Below, piece by piece: positions 1-11,505 of a stretch of DNA of 64,000 bases; position 1 is the stretch's first letter, and each line of letters opens with the position of its first letter. The translations under genes and the position numbers were made by a program. Source of the DNA: Corynebacterium sp. (GTDB taxonomy: Bacteria; Actinomycetota; Actinomycetes; Mycobacteriales; Mycobacteriaceae); contig NZ_JALAGY010000006.1 in NCBI RefSeq assembly GCF_022712195.1, positions 1-64,000 of the forward strand. The letters run 5' to 3'. Below the pieces are notes generated by a model, which had not been told where the DNA came from, searched no databases, and saw only the letters and a program-made list of their open reading frames with translations.

Positions 1-401
1 CCCTGCGCGCGGGCGTCGCGGTGCTCATCGGCGCCGGGGTGGGTGCGCTGGCCACACCGCTGTCCACCGGGTTCCGCGTCGTGCTGATGCTGGTGTTCCT
101 CGCCGCCGGGCTGCTCTGGCTCTTCAGCCACCCGTACCGTCGCGACGTCCGCGCCGCCGTCGAGGCCCGTGGCGACCGCTACACCACCCGCGTCAAGCAG
201 GTGGTCCCCCTGTTCCCCCTCTGGCTCGCGCTGATGCTCGTCCCCGCGTTCGAGTTCGACAACTGGGCCGTCGCCGTCATCGTCTGGGCCGTCGCCGGGG
301 TGTACTCCTGGCAGGTCGTCCCCCGCCTCGACGGCACCCGCGAACTCGAGGACCTCGCAGCCCTCGACGCCCGCACCGCCCGCACCGCCCGCACCGCCTG
401 A
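1..401 (+). CDS. Membrane protein, 3' part only (5' end outside window)
   Basis: The frame is open from the first bases of the window, so the true start lies upstream. The visible part is about 132 residues. It has three or four hydrophobic membrane segments separated by a basic cytoplasmic stretch (HPYRRDVRAAVEARGDR), and ends in a soluble tail with the triplet repeat RTARTARTA, encoded by a repeated 9-base unit. It is convergent with guaA and shares a hairpin terminator with it. I do not recognise a family. It is probably a small conserved integral membrane protein of unknown function. Confidence 0.6.
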   Translation, partial: LRAGVAVLIGAGVGALATPLSTGFRVVLMLVFLAAGLLWLFSHPYRRDVRAAVEARGDRYTTRVKQVVPLFPLWLALMLVPAFEFDNWAVAVIVWAVAGVYSWQVVPRLDGTRELEDLAALDARTARTARTA

Positions 402-413
402 GACACACGGAAA

Positions 414-453
414 ACCCCCGTCGTCCGGACACACTGTCCGGACCACGGGGGTC
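414..453. terminator. Bidirectional hairpin terminator between the membrane gene and guaA
   Basis: A near-perfect inverted repeat (CCCCCGT, one mismatch, GTCCGGAC, loop ACACT, GTCCGGAC, ACGGGGG) lies between the two convergent stop codons. It is preceded by AAAA on the + strand. It can end transcription from both sides. Confidence 0.8.
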
Positions 454-470
454 ACCTGCGCGGGAGGCGC

Positions 471-2087
471 CTACTCCCACTCGATGGTTCCCGGCGGCTT
501 GCTCGTGACGTCGAGCACCACCCGGTTGACCTCGGCCACCTCGTTGGTGATCCGGGTCGAGATCCGCTCCAGCGTCTCGTAGGGCACCCGCGTCCAGTCC
601 GCCGTCATGGCGTCCTCACTGGTCACCGGACGAAGGACGACGGGATGACCGTAGGTACGGTGGTCACCCTGCACACCCACCGAGCGCACGTCGGCGAGCA
701 GCACGACCGGGCACTGCCAGATCGTGTTGTCCAGACCGGCGGCGGTGAGCTCCGCACGGGCGATGGCGTCCGCGGCACGCAGGGTCTCCAGACGGTCCTC
801 GGTGACCTCACCGATGATGCGGATACCCAGGCCCGGGCCGGGGAACGGCTGGCGGCCGACGATGACCTCCGGCAGCCCCAGCTCGCGGCCCACCGCACGG
901 ACCTCGTCCTTGAACAGCAGACGCAGAGGCTCGACGAGGGTGAACTCCACGTCGTCCGGCAGCCCGCCGACATTGTGGTGGCTCTTGATGTTGGCCGTGC
1001 CCGACCCGCCGCCGGACTCCACCACGTCCGGGTACAGCGTCCCCTGGACCAGGAAGTCCACCGAGGAGCCCTCCGGGGCATCCTCCAGCACACCGGCGAC
1101 CGCGCGCTCGAAGGAACGGATGAACTCCGCGCCGATCGCCTTACGCTTGGCCTCCGGGTCGGTAAGGCCGGCGAGCTTGCCCAGGAACGCCGCACGCTCG
1201 TCCAGGGTGACCAGCTTCGCGCCGGTCGCGCTGACGAAGTCATGCTCCACCTGCTCACGCTCGCCGGCGCGCAGCAGCCCGTGGTCGACGAAGACACAGG
1301 TCAGACGGTCGCCGATGGCCTCCTGGACGATCGCGGCAGCCACCGCGGAATCCACGCCGCCCGACAGGGCGCAGATGGCACGGCCCTCGGGGCCGACCTG
1401 CTCACGCACGGCCTCGACGAGCTGCTCGGCGATGTTGCCGGCGGTCCAGGTGGGCTCCAGGCCCGCGACATCGTAGAGGAAGCGGGTCAGCACCTCCTGG
1501 CCGTGCGGGGAGTGCTGGACCTCCGGGTGGTACTGCACGCCCGCCATACGCCTGTCCAGGCACTCGAAGGCCGCCACCGGGGCACCGTCGGAGTGAGCGG
1601 TCACGGTGAAGCCCTCCGGGGCCTCGCTCACCGCGTCGCCGTGGCTCATCCACGCCTGGTGGGTGGCCTCGAAGCCGTCGTGCAGTGAACCGCCGTCGAC
1701 CGAGATCTCGGTACGGCCGTACTCGCGGTCGCCGGTGTGCGAGACCGTGCCGCCGAGGGCGTGGGTCATCGCCTGGAAGCCGTAGCAGATGCCGAGGACC
1801 GGCACGCCGAGCTCCAGCAGTTCCTTCTGCAGCGCCGGGGCGCCGTCGGCGTAGACGGAGGACGGCCCGCCGGAGAGGATCAGGGCCGCCGGGTTCTTCG
1901 CGGCCACCTCCTCGACGGACATGGAGTGGGGGACGACCTCGGAGTACAGCCGCGCCTCACGCACACGACGTGCGATGAGCTGCGCGTACTGGGCGCCGAA
2001 GTCGACGACCAGCACAGGACGCGGGGCCGGCCGGGTTTCAGGACGGGGACTGCCGGTGGATGTTCCGGACTGCTGCTGTTGTGTCAC
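471..2087 (-). CDS. guaA: GMP synthase (glutamine-hydrolysing)
   Basis: GuaA makes GMP from XMP, ATP and glutamine in the cytoplasm, the last step of guanine nucleotide synthesis. The N-terminal class I glutamine amidotransferase domain contains the nucleophile motif GICYGFQAM and the His-Glu pair VQYHPEV. The ATP-pyrophosphatase domain has the P-loop [13 protein letters not shown]. The C-terminal dimerisation domain ends KPPGTIEWE, as in family members. About 538 residues. I chose GTG 2087 because a TAGAGT -10 box sits 7 bases upstream, which suggests a leaderless mRNA. The frame stays open to 2255 but that extension has no family similarity. GTG 2096 is an alternative. guaB and guaB3 lie nearby. 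Confidence 0.95.
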   Translation of the reverse strand: MTQQQQSGTSTGSPRPETRPAPRPVLVVDFGAQYAQLIARRVREARLYSEVVPHSMSVEEVAAKNPAALILSGGPSSVYADGAPALQKELLELGVPVLGICYGFQAMTHALGGTVSHTGDREYGRTEISVDGGSLHDGFEATHQAWMSHGDAVSEAPEGFTVTAHSDGAPVAAFECLDRRMAGVQYHPEVQHSPHGQEVLTRFLYDVAGLEPTWTAGNIAEQLVEAVREQVGPEGRAICALSGGVDSAVAAAIVQEAIGDRLTCVFVDHGLLRAGEREQVEHDFVSATGAKLVTLDERAAFLGKLAGLTDPEAKRKAIGAEFIRSFERAVAGVLEDAPEGSSVDFLVQGTLYPDVVESGGGSGTANIKSHHNVGGLPDDVEFTLVEPLRLLFKDEVRAVGRELGLPEVIVGRQPFPGPGLGIRIIGEVTEDRLETLRAADAIARAELTAAGLDNTIWQCPVVLLADVRSVGVQGDHRTYGHPVVLRPVTSEDAMTADWTRVPYETLERISTRITNEVAEVNRVVLDVTSKPPGTIEWE

Positions 2088-2094
2088 GACGCTC

Positions 2095-2100
2095 ACTCTA
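2095..2100 (-). promoter_or_regulatory. -10 box (TAGAGT) of guaA, leaderless layout
   Basis: TAGAGT on the minus strand is followed by 7 bases and the GTG at 2087, so transcription would begin at or next to the start codon. The same layout recurs at other genes in this window. Confidence 0.5.
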
Positions 2101-2243
2101 CCGAACACCGCGCCGGCCGCGACCGTCGGTGGCGGCCAACCGCCCGCCGCAGACTTCATCCCCTGTTCACCTCCGGACTTCACGCAGCGCGGTGAACGAC
2201 ATACACTCACCGGGAGCACCCCTCGACACGTCGTCGACCATGA

Positions 2244-3563
2244 ATGGAGCCCCACGTGCCGGCAGAGGTCACCGACCGCTCACCCGCCACCACCGACGTC
2301 CCTGACGGCGCCGACAGCGTCGACAGTGTCGACAGTGCCGAGGAAGGGAAGGTCGCCAGCACCACCCCGTCCGCCCCGGCGCACGGCCCGTTCGACCAGC
2401 CCGGCCGCCTCAGCAACCTCGGACTCCGCGGGCGCCCCCTCGCCTGGGCGAACTGGTTCTGCGTCGCCCTGGGGATCTACCTGCTGGTCACCGCGGTCTC
2501 CGTGGTCGGCGGGGGATTCAAGGCGGCCACCGGCGGACAGGCGGAGGAACTCTTCGCCTTCGCCTCCAACCCCCTCGTCGCCCTGATGATCGGACTGCTG
2601 GCCACCGCCCTGATCCAGTCCTCCACCACCGTGACGGCCATCATTGTCGGACTGTGCGCCGGCGGACTGCCGATGGCCGCCGCGATCCCTATGCTCATGG
2701 GCGCCAACGTGGGCACCACCCTCACCAGCACCCTGGTGAGTCTCGGCATGGTCCGCGACCGCGAGTCCTTCCGACGGGCCTTCGCCGCGGCGTCGATCCA
2801 CGACTGCTACAACCTGCTCGCCGTGGTCATCTTCCTGCCCCTGGAACTGGTCTTCGGCGTTCTGGAGAAGAGCTCGGACTGGCTGTCCACCCGGATGGCG
2901 GGGAGCGACGGCGGGATCCTCGCCGCCGTCTTCGGCGGGCTCGGCAACGCCGTCACCGGCGTGACCGACCCGTTGGGCGACGCCATCACCGCTGCCTTCT
3001 CCGCCGTACCCGGCCCCTGGGACGGCGTCATCCTCATCCTCCTGGGCATCGCGATGATCCTGGCGGTGATCAACGTCATCGGCAAGCTGCTCAAGGTGGT
3101 GATGGTCGGGCGCGCGAAACGGGTCCTGCACACCGCCATCGGGCGTGGCCCGGTCTCCGGCATCACCTCCGGGACGCTGATCACGGTGATGGTGCAGTCC
3201 TCCTCCACCACCACCTCCCTGATCGTGCCGCTGGCGGGGTCCGGGACCTTCTCCCTCCGGCAGGTCTACCCCTTCACCCTCGGTGCGAACGTCGGGACCA
3301 CGCTCACCGCGCTGATCGCCGCCTTCGCGTTCACCGGCCCGGAGGCGCAGTTCGCCCTCCAGGCGGCACTCGTCCACGTCCTGTACAACGTCTTCGCCCT
3401 GCTGCTGATCTACGGGACGCCCTTCCTGCGGTGGATCCCGCTCGCCGGGGCGTCCACCCTGGCCCGCCTCGGCGCCCGGAACAAGCTGTACGTGGCGGGG
3501 TGGGTCATCGGGGTCTTCCTCGTCCTGCCCGCCACCCTGATCCTGCTGACGGTGGTGCTGTGA
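2244..3563 (+). CDS. Na+/phosphate symporter family protein
   Basis: A 439-residue polytopic membrane protein of the Na/Pi cotransporter family (PF02690; NptA/YjbB type), predicted to move phosphate across the cytoplasmic membrane with sodium. It has the family's inverted duplication: the first half carries [14 protein letters not shown] and [10 protein letters not shown], the second half [14 protein letters not shown] and [10 protein letters not shown]. The first 65 or so residues are hydrophilic and include the repeat DSVDSVDSA. The ATG at 2244 is followed 3' by a small gene that overlaps its stop codon, so both are probably co-transcribed. No PhoU domain is fused. Confidence 0.88.
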   Translation: MEPHVPAEVTDRSPATTDVPDGADSVDSVDSAEEGKVASTTPSAPAHGPFDQPGRLSNLGLRGRPLAWANWFCVALGIYLLVTAVSVVGGGFKAATGGQAEELFAFASNPLVALMIGLLATALIQSSTTVTAIIVGLCAGGLPMAAAIPMLMGANVGTTLTSTLVSLGMVRDRESFRRAFAAASIHDCYNLLAVVIFLPLELVFGVLEKSSDWLSTRMAGSDGGILAAVFGGLGNAVTGVTDPLGDAITAAFSAVPGPWDGVILILLGIAMILAVINVIGKLLKVVMVGRAKRVLHTAIGRGPVSGITSGTLITVMVQSSSTTTSLIVPLAGSGTFSLRQVYPFTLGANVGTTLTALIAAFAFTGPEAQFALQAALVHVLYNVFALLLIYGTPFLRWIPLAGASTLARLGARNKLYVAGWVIGVFLVLPATLILLTVVL

Positions 3564-3820
3564 CCCCCTCCGGCGCCACGCCCGACCCCGCCGGGCACCA
3601 GCTCGAACGCGTCCTCAGCGACGCCGAGGACGCCCTGCAGGCGCTGCGTGAGGAACTCGCCGAACACCGTCGGCTACGGGAACAGCATGACGCCGTGGAG
3701 CAGCTCCCCCACCTGCTCGACGCCACGTCGGAGAAGTGGGCCAACACCCGCCTGTTCCTCGAGGAGCTCCTGGAGGAACTCAGGGCGGAACCCAGGGTGG
3801 ACCGCCAGGCCGACGGCTGA
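3560..3820 (+). CDS. Small coiled-coil protein coupled to the Na/Pi symporter
   Basis: An 86-residue charged protein that starts at GTG 3560 and overlaps the stop codon of the symporter by four bases (GTGA), a sign of translational coupling. Residues 12-45 and 55-78 are rich in Glu, Leu and Arg and look like two amphipathic helices or a coiled coil. There is no membrane segment or signal peptide. Function unknown. The position suggests an accessory or regulatory role for the transporter, comparable in location only to PhoU-like partners. Confidence 0.65.
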   Translation: MTPSGATPDPAGHQLERVLSDAEDALQALREELAEHRRLREQHDAVEQLPHLLDATSEKWANTRLFLEELLEELRAEPRVDRQADG

Positions 3821-3877
3821 CCGGCCGAGGCACCGGCCGGATCCCGGGCGGGAGCGGTCAGGAACCGTCAGGAGCCG

Positions 3878-5029
3878 TCAGCGGACGGCGAGCGGGACCT
3901 TCTGGAAGCTCTTCAGGTCGGTGTAACCGCACTTGGCCATGGACCGGCGCAGCCCGCCGACCAGGTTCTCCTCGCCGTAGGGGTTGTCCGTGGGGCCGAA
4001 CAGCAGCTTCTCCAGCGGCAGCGGCTCACGGGAGCCGAAGGTGCCGTAGACCGCCTCGGCCTCGCCGCGCGGCAGACCGGGGTGCGCCGCGACAGAGGGC
4101 CAGAAGTGGCCCTTCCCGCCCGAGCTCTCCGCCATCGCCAGCGGTGCGCCCAGTGAGACCGCGTCCGCGCCACAGGCGATGGCCTTGGCGATGTCACCGG
4201 CGACCTCCAGGTGGGAGTCGGCGATAACGTGGACGTACCGGCCACCGGTCTCGTCGAGGTAGTCCAGCCGGGCGGCCGCGGCGTCGGCGACGGCGGAGGC
4301 CATCGGCACGTCGATGCCCAGGGCCTGGCTGTTCGTCGTGGTGCCGGAGCCCACGATCACACCGGCGGCACCGGTACGCATGAGGTGCATCGCCGTGGTG
4401 TAGTCCACCACACCACCGGCGATGACCGGCACGTCCACCGACCCGATGAACTCCTTGAGGTTCAGCGGCTCACCGTTGGAGTACACGTGCTCGGCGGACA
4501 CCAGGGTCCCCTGGATCACCAGCAGGTCGATCCCGGCCTTGATCAGTTCGGGGGCGAAGTCACGGGCGTTCTGCGGGGAGACACGCACACCGAAGGTGGC
4601 GCCGGAGTCCCGGACCTCGGCCAGACGCTCGGCCAGCAGACCGCGGTCCACCGGAGCGGAGTGCAGTTCCTGCAGGACGCGCTGTGCGGCGTGGGCCGGG
4701 GCGGGAAGGCCGAGCGGGTCGGAGTCGCCGGCGGCGGCACGCACCTTCGCCAGTGCGCCCTCCAGGTCGCTGTGGCGCCCCCACAGCCCTTCGGCGTTGA
4801 TGACGGGAAGTCCGCCGAGCCTGCCGAACTCCACGGCGAACTCCGGGGTCACCACGGCATCCGAGGGATGTGCCATGAAGGGGATGTCGAAACGGTAGGC
4901 GTCGATGCGCCAGGTCGTGTCGACGTCGTGGGACGACCGGGTACGCCGTGACGGCACGATGTTGATCTGGTCGAATCCGACGACGCGGCGCGCCGTCCGT
5001 CCCATCCCGATGTTCACCTGTTCCTGCAT
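3878..5029 (-). CDS. guaB3: GuaB3-type IMP dehydrogenase/GMP reductase family protein
   Basis: A 383-residue TIM-barrel protein of the IMPDH/GMPR superfamily, without CBS domains. The ends (MQEQVNIGMGRTARRVVGFD; YTDLKSFQKVPLAVR) and the segment DYLDETGGRYVHVIADSH are typical of the actinobacterial GuaB3 group. The loop where GuaB carries its catalytic cysteine reads VGSGTTTNSQALG here and has no Cys, so IMP dehydrogenase activity by the usual thioimidate route is unlikely. It lies 7 bases downstream of guaB and is almost certainly co-transcribed. Its true reaction cannot be decided from sequence. Confidence 0.85.
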   Translation of the reverse strand: MQEQVNIGMGRTARRVVGFDQINIVPSRRTRSSHDVDTTWRIDAYRFDIPFMAHPSDAVVTPEFAVEFGRLGGLPVINAEGLWGRHSDLEGALAKVRAAAGDSDPLGLPAPAHAAQRVLQELHSAPVDRGLLAERLAEVRDSGATFGVRVSPQNARDFAPELIKAGIDLLVIQGTLVSAEHVYSNGEPLNLKEFIGSVDVPVIAGGVVDYTTAMHLMRTGAAGVIVGSGTTTNSQALGIDVPMASAVADAAAARLDYLDETGGRYVHVIADSHLEVAGDIAKAIACGADAVSLGAPLAMAESSGGKGHFWPSVAAHPGLPRGEAEAVYGTFGSREPLPLEKLLFGPTDNPYGEENLVGGLRRSMAKCGYTDLKSFQKVPLAVR

Positions 5030-5036
5030 GGGTTTC

Positions 5037-6608
<1,572 letters not shown>

Positions 6609-6733
6609 TCAGCCGGAACTGTCGTCGGGGTTCTACGGGACAGGATAACCCCTCGCCGACCGTTATCCGACATCAGAACCCCCGAACACCGCCCGGGGCG
6701 CACGGTGCTGTTCCCCTCACCGTACACAGCGGG

Positions 6734-6739
6734 TACTCT
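6734..6739 (+). promoter_or_regulatory. -10 box (TACTCT) of the DUF5319 gene, leaderless layout
   Basis: TACTCT is followed by CGAGGAC and then the GTG at 6747, giving a 7-base interval. It fits a leaderless transcript and decides the start. Confidence 0.5.
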
Positions 6740-6746
6740 CGAGGAC

Positions 6747-7154
6747 GTGGACTTCGACGACTCTCTGATGCCCCCGGACCCCTTCGCCGATGACCCGGAG
6801 GATCCGGCGGCCCTGTTCGACGACGAGGTGGACGAGCCACTGTCCGACGAGGAGCGCGACGCCCTGCGCGAGGACCTGGCCAACGTCCGCCGCTTCCGTG
6901 AACTGCTGGAGCCCCGTGGGATCCTGGGTATCGCGATGACCTGTGACGACTGCCAGGAGCTGCACTACTACGACTGGCCGATCCTGGTGTCCAACCTGTC
7001 GACCATGCTCAACGACGGACCTGTCCCGGTCCATGAGCCCGGCGCCGACCCCGACCCGGACTTCTACGTGCCCTGGGACTACTGTGCCGGCTACGCGGAC
7101 GCGGCCGACTGGCTGAGCCGGGGACCGCGGACCTTCCGCACCTGGGGACGTTAG
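6747..7154 (+). CDS. DUF5319 family protein
   Basis: A 135-residue soluble acidic protein related to the conserved actinobacterial protein that follows guaB2 in mycobacteria (Rv3412). The N-terminus contains the family signature PPDPFADDPEDP. The centre has a CDDC pair (AMTCDDCQELHYYDWPIL), and the C-terminal part has WDYCAGYADAADWL. Three cysteines could bind metal, but this is not shown. GTG 6747 was preferred to ATG 6768 because of the -10 box 7 bases upstream and because VDFDDSLMPPDPF matches the family's usual N-terminus. Function unknown. Confidence 0.85.
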   Translation: MDFDDSLMPPDPFADDPEDPAALFDDEVDEPLSDEERDALREDLANVRRFRELLEPRGILGIAMTCDDCQELHYYDWPILVSNLSTMLNDGPVPVHEPGADPDPDFYVPWDYCAGYADAADWLSRGPRTFRTWGR

Positions 7155-7193
7155 AGCACCACGCGGGGAGAGCCGCACAGGCCGGCACAGGGT

Positions 7194-7209
7194 GGGGCCG
7201 GGCGGCCCC
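7194..7209. terminator. Short GC hairpin between DUF5319 gene and rsdA
   Basis: GGGGCC-GGGC-GGCCCC lies between the two convergent stop codons. It is a weak candidate terminator without a T run. Confidence 0.35.
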
Positions 7210-7217
7210 GGGGAATG

Positions 7218-8096
7218 TCAGGGGGTGGGTTCGCCCTCGTCCGAGTCGCGCTGCGCCTTCGGCGTGCTGCTCGGGCTGGTGGAGCTCGACGAGGAGCTCT
7301 TCGACGGGGCCGCCTCGCCCCGCTGCTGCGGTTCCGCCATGATCATCGGCCCGCCCGGCACCGCCGCGTCGCCGGGGGTCTCGGCACCGTCGGCGTCACC
7401 CTCGACCTCTCCCCCGTCGGCACCCGTACCGCCGTCACCGGTCGTGTCGGTCTGCTCGACGGACTGGGCGTCCTCACCGGACTCCGGCTCCGCCAGGACC
7501 ATTCCACCGGCGTCGGCGCCAGGGTCCACGGTGTCGTCGTCGGTGGCCCGGTCCGCCGGGGCGCCGTGCTCGCCGGGCCCCGGCTCCGAGGACTCCGTGG
7601 CGGACCCGCCGGAACGCCGTGCCGTGCCCGTCGAACCGTCCTGGTCCTGACCGGCCGAACCGGCGACGACGGAACCGGACTGGCCGGAATCACCGGAGTT
7701 CCCCGTCGTCAACGCACCAACGGTGAAGCCGCCGACGACGAGCGCCGCAGCGACACCGCTGCCGACCAGCAGGGAGGTCAGGGACACTCCCCCCAGCGCC
7801 GCGACCCCTCCGGCGCGCCGCATCGCGCGCCGTCGCCGACGGCCCGCCAGCGACGTCACCTGCGGGTCAGCGTCCTCCAGCTGCGCAGGGTCGACGACGG
7901 GCGGCGCCGGGATGTCCCGCTCACTCGCGGCACGCGCCTCGACGAGGAGCCGCACCAGCCGGTCGTCCCCGTCGACCTTCCCCCCGGCGGCGATGGCGTC
8001 CAGCATCCGGTCGGCCGCGTGCACGGCATCGACGTCGGCACCGTTCGCGGTGTCGTCGTCGAAACCCTGCGGGTCCCACCTGTGCTCGTCCATCAT
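7218..8096 (-). CDS. rsdA: Anti-sigma-D factor (RsdA-like)
   Basis: A 292-residue single-pass membrane protein. The N-terminal cytoplasmic part (about 1-90) contains the SigD-binding segment around ADRMLDAIAAGG and DDRLVRLLVEARAA. A basic stretch (GRRRRRAMRR) precedes one membrane helix (about 98-128). The extracytoplasmic part is long, acidic and low in complexity, with many Gly, Ser, Thr, Asp and Glu. It overlaps the sigD stop codon by four bases (ATGA), the usual coupling of an ECF sigma factor and its antagonist. It should hold SigD at the membrane until processed by proteases. The outer domain is poorly conserved in general. Confidence 0.85.
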   Translation of the reverse strand: MMDEHRWDPQGFDDDTANGADVDAVHAADRMLDAIAAGGKVDGDDRLVRLLVEARAASERDIPAPPVVDPAQLEDADPQVTSLAGRRRRRAMRRAGGVAALGGVSLTSLLVGSGVAAALVVGGFTVGALTTGNSGDSGQSGSVVAGSAGQDQDGSTGTARRSGGSATESSEPGPGEHGAPADRATDDDTVDPGADAGGMVLAEPESGEDAQSVEQTDTTGDGGTGADGGEVEGDADGAETPGDAAVPGGPMIMAEPQQRGEAAPSKSSSSSSTSPSSTPKAQRDSDEGEPTP

Positions 8097-8677
8097 TCCG
8101 TCCTCGAAGTCTCACGGGATTCCAGAGTCTCCCGCATCTTGGCCAACGCCCTGAACTGTGCGACACGCACCGCACCGGCGGTCGAGCCGACGATCTCCGC
8201 CGTCTCCTCGGCGGAGTAGCCGCCGAAGACCCTGAGAGTGACGATCTGCCGTGCCTTGTCACTGAGCGTATCGAGCAGCTGGACCACTTCGTTACAGGAG
8301 CTCATGTCCATGGCGACCGTCTCCGGGGTGGTCGTCACCACCTCCTGGTCCGGCACCTCGTCGGTGGGCATGGACAGGTCCCGGGACTGCGAACGACGCG
8401 CGTCGACGATCTTGTTCGCGGCGATGCGGTACACGAACGCCATGAAGGGTTTCCCCTGGTCCTCGTACCCGGGGATCGCCCGGGCCACCGCGAGGCAGAT
8501 CTCCTGCGCCAGGTCCTCGGGGGTGGGGTACTTCGTGGACGGGACCCGCGCCCGGCAGTAACGCACGACCGGCGGGTGGATGAGATCGATGATGCGCTGG
8601 AGCGCCCGCCCGTCCCCCTCCACTGCGGAGGGTACGAGACGGGGCAGTGCCTCGTCGATGTCATCTGTCGCTGTCAT
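8093..8677 (-). CDS. sigD: ECF RNA polymerase sigma factor SigD
   Basis: A 194-residue group 4 sigma factor. Region 2 (VRYCRARVPSTKYPTPEDLA through KPFMAFVYRIAANKIVDARR) should bind the -10 element and core polymerase. Region 4 (ARQIVTLRVFGGYSAEETAE, then STAGAVRVAQFRALAKM) is the -35-binding helix-turn-helix. The start at ATG 8677 (MTATDDIDEALPRL) is preferred to the in-frame ATG at 8695 because a GAGG sequence precedes it and the shorter form fits the family. The genomic slot equals M. tuberculosis sigD (Rv3414c), next to its anti-sigma factor. In corynebacteria SigD controls mycolate/cell envelope genes. Confidence 0.9.
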   Translation of the reverse strand: MTATDDIDEALPRLVPSAVEGDGRALQRIIDLIHPPVVRYCRARVPSTKYPTPEDLAQEICLAVARAIPGYEDQGKPFMAFVYRIAANKIVDARRSQSRDLSMPTDEVPDQEVVTTTPETVAMDMSSCNEVVQLLDTLSDKARQIVTLRVFGGYSAEETAEIVGSTAGAVRVAQFRALAKMRETLESRETSRTE

Positions 8678-8998
8678 AGTCCTCGTGCAAACCACGGTCA
8701 GGGCAGGTTGTGGGTACGCCGGTGAAGCTCACCTGCCTGTGGGCTGAAATTACCACAGCATTCCTCGCACCCGGGATTCACCCGGGGATAGCCGACGACC
8801 GCGGACAAACCGTCCGGAACCCACCGCGACACGCCCGCCGCAGGAGGGGGCCGGAAAATGTCACACCGTGAACAGCTTGCGGACACCTGTTGTTCACACA
8901 CGGGGACGACCCTGGGGAGCGTCGGAGAACGGTGGAGACAGAACGAAGGAACACCGGCATCCGCGAGAGCAACCGCGATCTACTACAGGAGAACAGCC
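8678..8998. promoter_or_regulatory. Divergent sigD/whiB control region
   Basis: 321 bases without a gene, between the divergent sigD and whiB starts. The clearest structure is an inverted repeat at 8868-8897 (GTGAACA, 16 bases, TGTTCAC), listed separately. I could not assign -10/-35 elements with confidence. A GGAGAA Shine-Dalgarno sequence lies just before whiB. Confidence 0.5.
8868..8897. repeat. Inverted repeat GTGAACA-N16-TGTTCAC upstream of whiB
   Basis: Perfect 7-base arms spaced 16 bases apart, about 100 bases before the whiB start. The spacing would put the half-sites about two helical turns apart, suiting a dimeric regulator. No regulator is identified. Confidence 0.45.
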
Positions 8999-9316
8999 AT
9001 GCCACAGACGAGCGACCTCCCCGGCCCCGCCACCGCATTCTGGGACTGGCAGCTCCACGGCTCCTGCCGTGGGGCAGAGTCCGCCGTCTTCTTCCACCCT
9101 GACGGGGAGCGTGGCCGAGCCCGCGCCCTCCGCGAGCACCGCGCCAAGGCAATCTGCAACGAGTGCCCGGTGCTGGCCCAGTGCCGCGAACACGCCCTCA
9201 GTGTCGGCGAGGTCTACGGGATCTGGGGCGGCATGGGCGAGTCCGAGCGCGCCGCCGCCCAGGGAGGGCGGGGCCGCCTCCGCCCCGCCCGGGAGAACCG
9301 CCGCCTGGCGTCCTGA
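8999..9316 (+). CDS. whiB3: WhiB-family iron-sulfur transcription factor (WhiB3-like)
   Basis: A 105-residue Wbl protein. Four cysteines for a [4Fe-4S] cluster are at positions 23, 53, 56 and 62 (HGSC; ICNECPVLAQC). They are followed by the family turn YGIWGG and a basic C-terminal tail (GRGRLRPARENRR) for DNA contact. ATG 8999 follows a GGAGAA ribosome site. The frame stays open upstream to 8858 but without family similarity. The place next to sigD and groEL1 matches whiB3 of mycobacteria (Rv3416), which senses redox state and binds the housekeeping sigma factor. Orthology is inferred from the location. Confidence 0.88.
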   Translation: MPQTSDLPGPATAFWDWQLHGSCRGAESAVFFHPDGERGRARALREHRAKAICNECPVLAQCREHALSVGEVYGIWGGMGESERAAAQGGRGRLRPARENRRLAS

Positions 9317-9333
9317 CCCCGGCACACGGAGAG

Positions 9334-9377
9334 AGGCCCCCGCCCCCGGTCAACGACGTGACCGGGGGCGGGGGCCT
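9334..9377. terminator. Strong hairpin terminator between whiB and groEL
   Basis: Inverted repeat AGGCCCCCGCCCCCGGTC / GACCGGGGGCGGGGGCCT (one unpaired position) with a short loop, between convergent whiB and groL. Very stable. Serves both directions. Confidence 0.85.
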
Positions 9378-9435
9378 CAGAGCCAACCGCGGGAGCCACC
9401 CGCGGGACGGGCTCAGCCGCGACGGCGGAGCACCA

Positions 9436-11052
<1,617 letters not shown>

Positions 11053-11059
11053 TCACGCC

Positions 11060-11365
11060 CTACTTCGCGGAGTCGACGACGGCGAGGATGTCGCGCTGGT
11101 TGAGCAGCAGGTACTCTTCCCCGTCGTACTTGAGCTCGGTGCCGCCGTAGCGGGAGAACACGACCGTGTCGCCGACCTCGACGTCCATCGGGATGCGGTC
11201 GTCATCGTCGTGCCAACGGCCCGGGCCGACGGCCACGACGGTGGCCTCCTGCGGCTTCTCCTTCGCGGAGTCCGGGATGACCAGACCGGATGCGGTGGTC
11301 GTCTCGGCCTCGACGATCTGGACGAGGACGCGGTCCTCGAGCGGCTTGATGTTGACGTTAGCCAC
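11060..11365 (-). CDS. groES: Co-chaperonin GroES
   Basis: A 101-residue lid protein of the chaperonin. The core is [17 protein letters not shown], then the mobile loop [18 protein letters not shown] that binds GroEL, and the C-terminal [15 protein letters not shown] chose GTG 11365 ([13 protein letters not shown]) since the family begins there. The open frame extends to 11590 without similarity. It is the first gene of groES-groEL1. A CIRCE element lies 114 bases upstream, so HrcA repression and heat induction are expected. Confidence 0.93.
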   Translation of the reverse strand: MANVNIKPLEDRVLVQIVEAETTTASGLVIPDSAKEKPQEATVVAVGPGRWHDDDDRIPMDVEVGDTVVFSRYGGTELKYDGEEYLLLNQRDILAVVDSAK

Positions 11366-11478
11366 GTTGAATACCTCCGTGTTTGCGTACATGCAGTGAT
11401 CGGAATTGTCTTGTTTTCCGGTTGGTATATCCTGCACAGCCGTCGTCGCGGGTGAACAACTGTGTGTCACACAACCAC

Positions 11479-11505
11479 TTGGCACTCTACCCTGCCAAGT
11501 GCTAG
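11479..11505 (-). promoter_or_regulatory. CIRCE operator (HrcA-binding) of groES-groEL1
   Basis: On the minus strand the sequence reads CTAGCACTT, 9 bases, GAGTGCCAA. It matches the CIRCE consensus TTAGCACTC-N9-GAGTGCTAA at 15 of 18 arm positions. It overlaps the TAG stop codon of the upstream TsaB-RimI-TsaD gene. A TATACC-like -10 lies between it and groES (about 11424-11430). Confidence 0.88.

Noticed and set aside
8093..8677. SigD as reader of the twin ESX promoters
   Set aside because: The published corynebacterial SigD consensus (GTAAC and GAT) does not fit GGAAC/GTCTC. A SigM-like factor fits better, though this remains inference.
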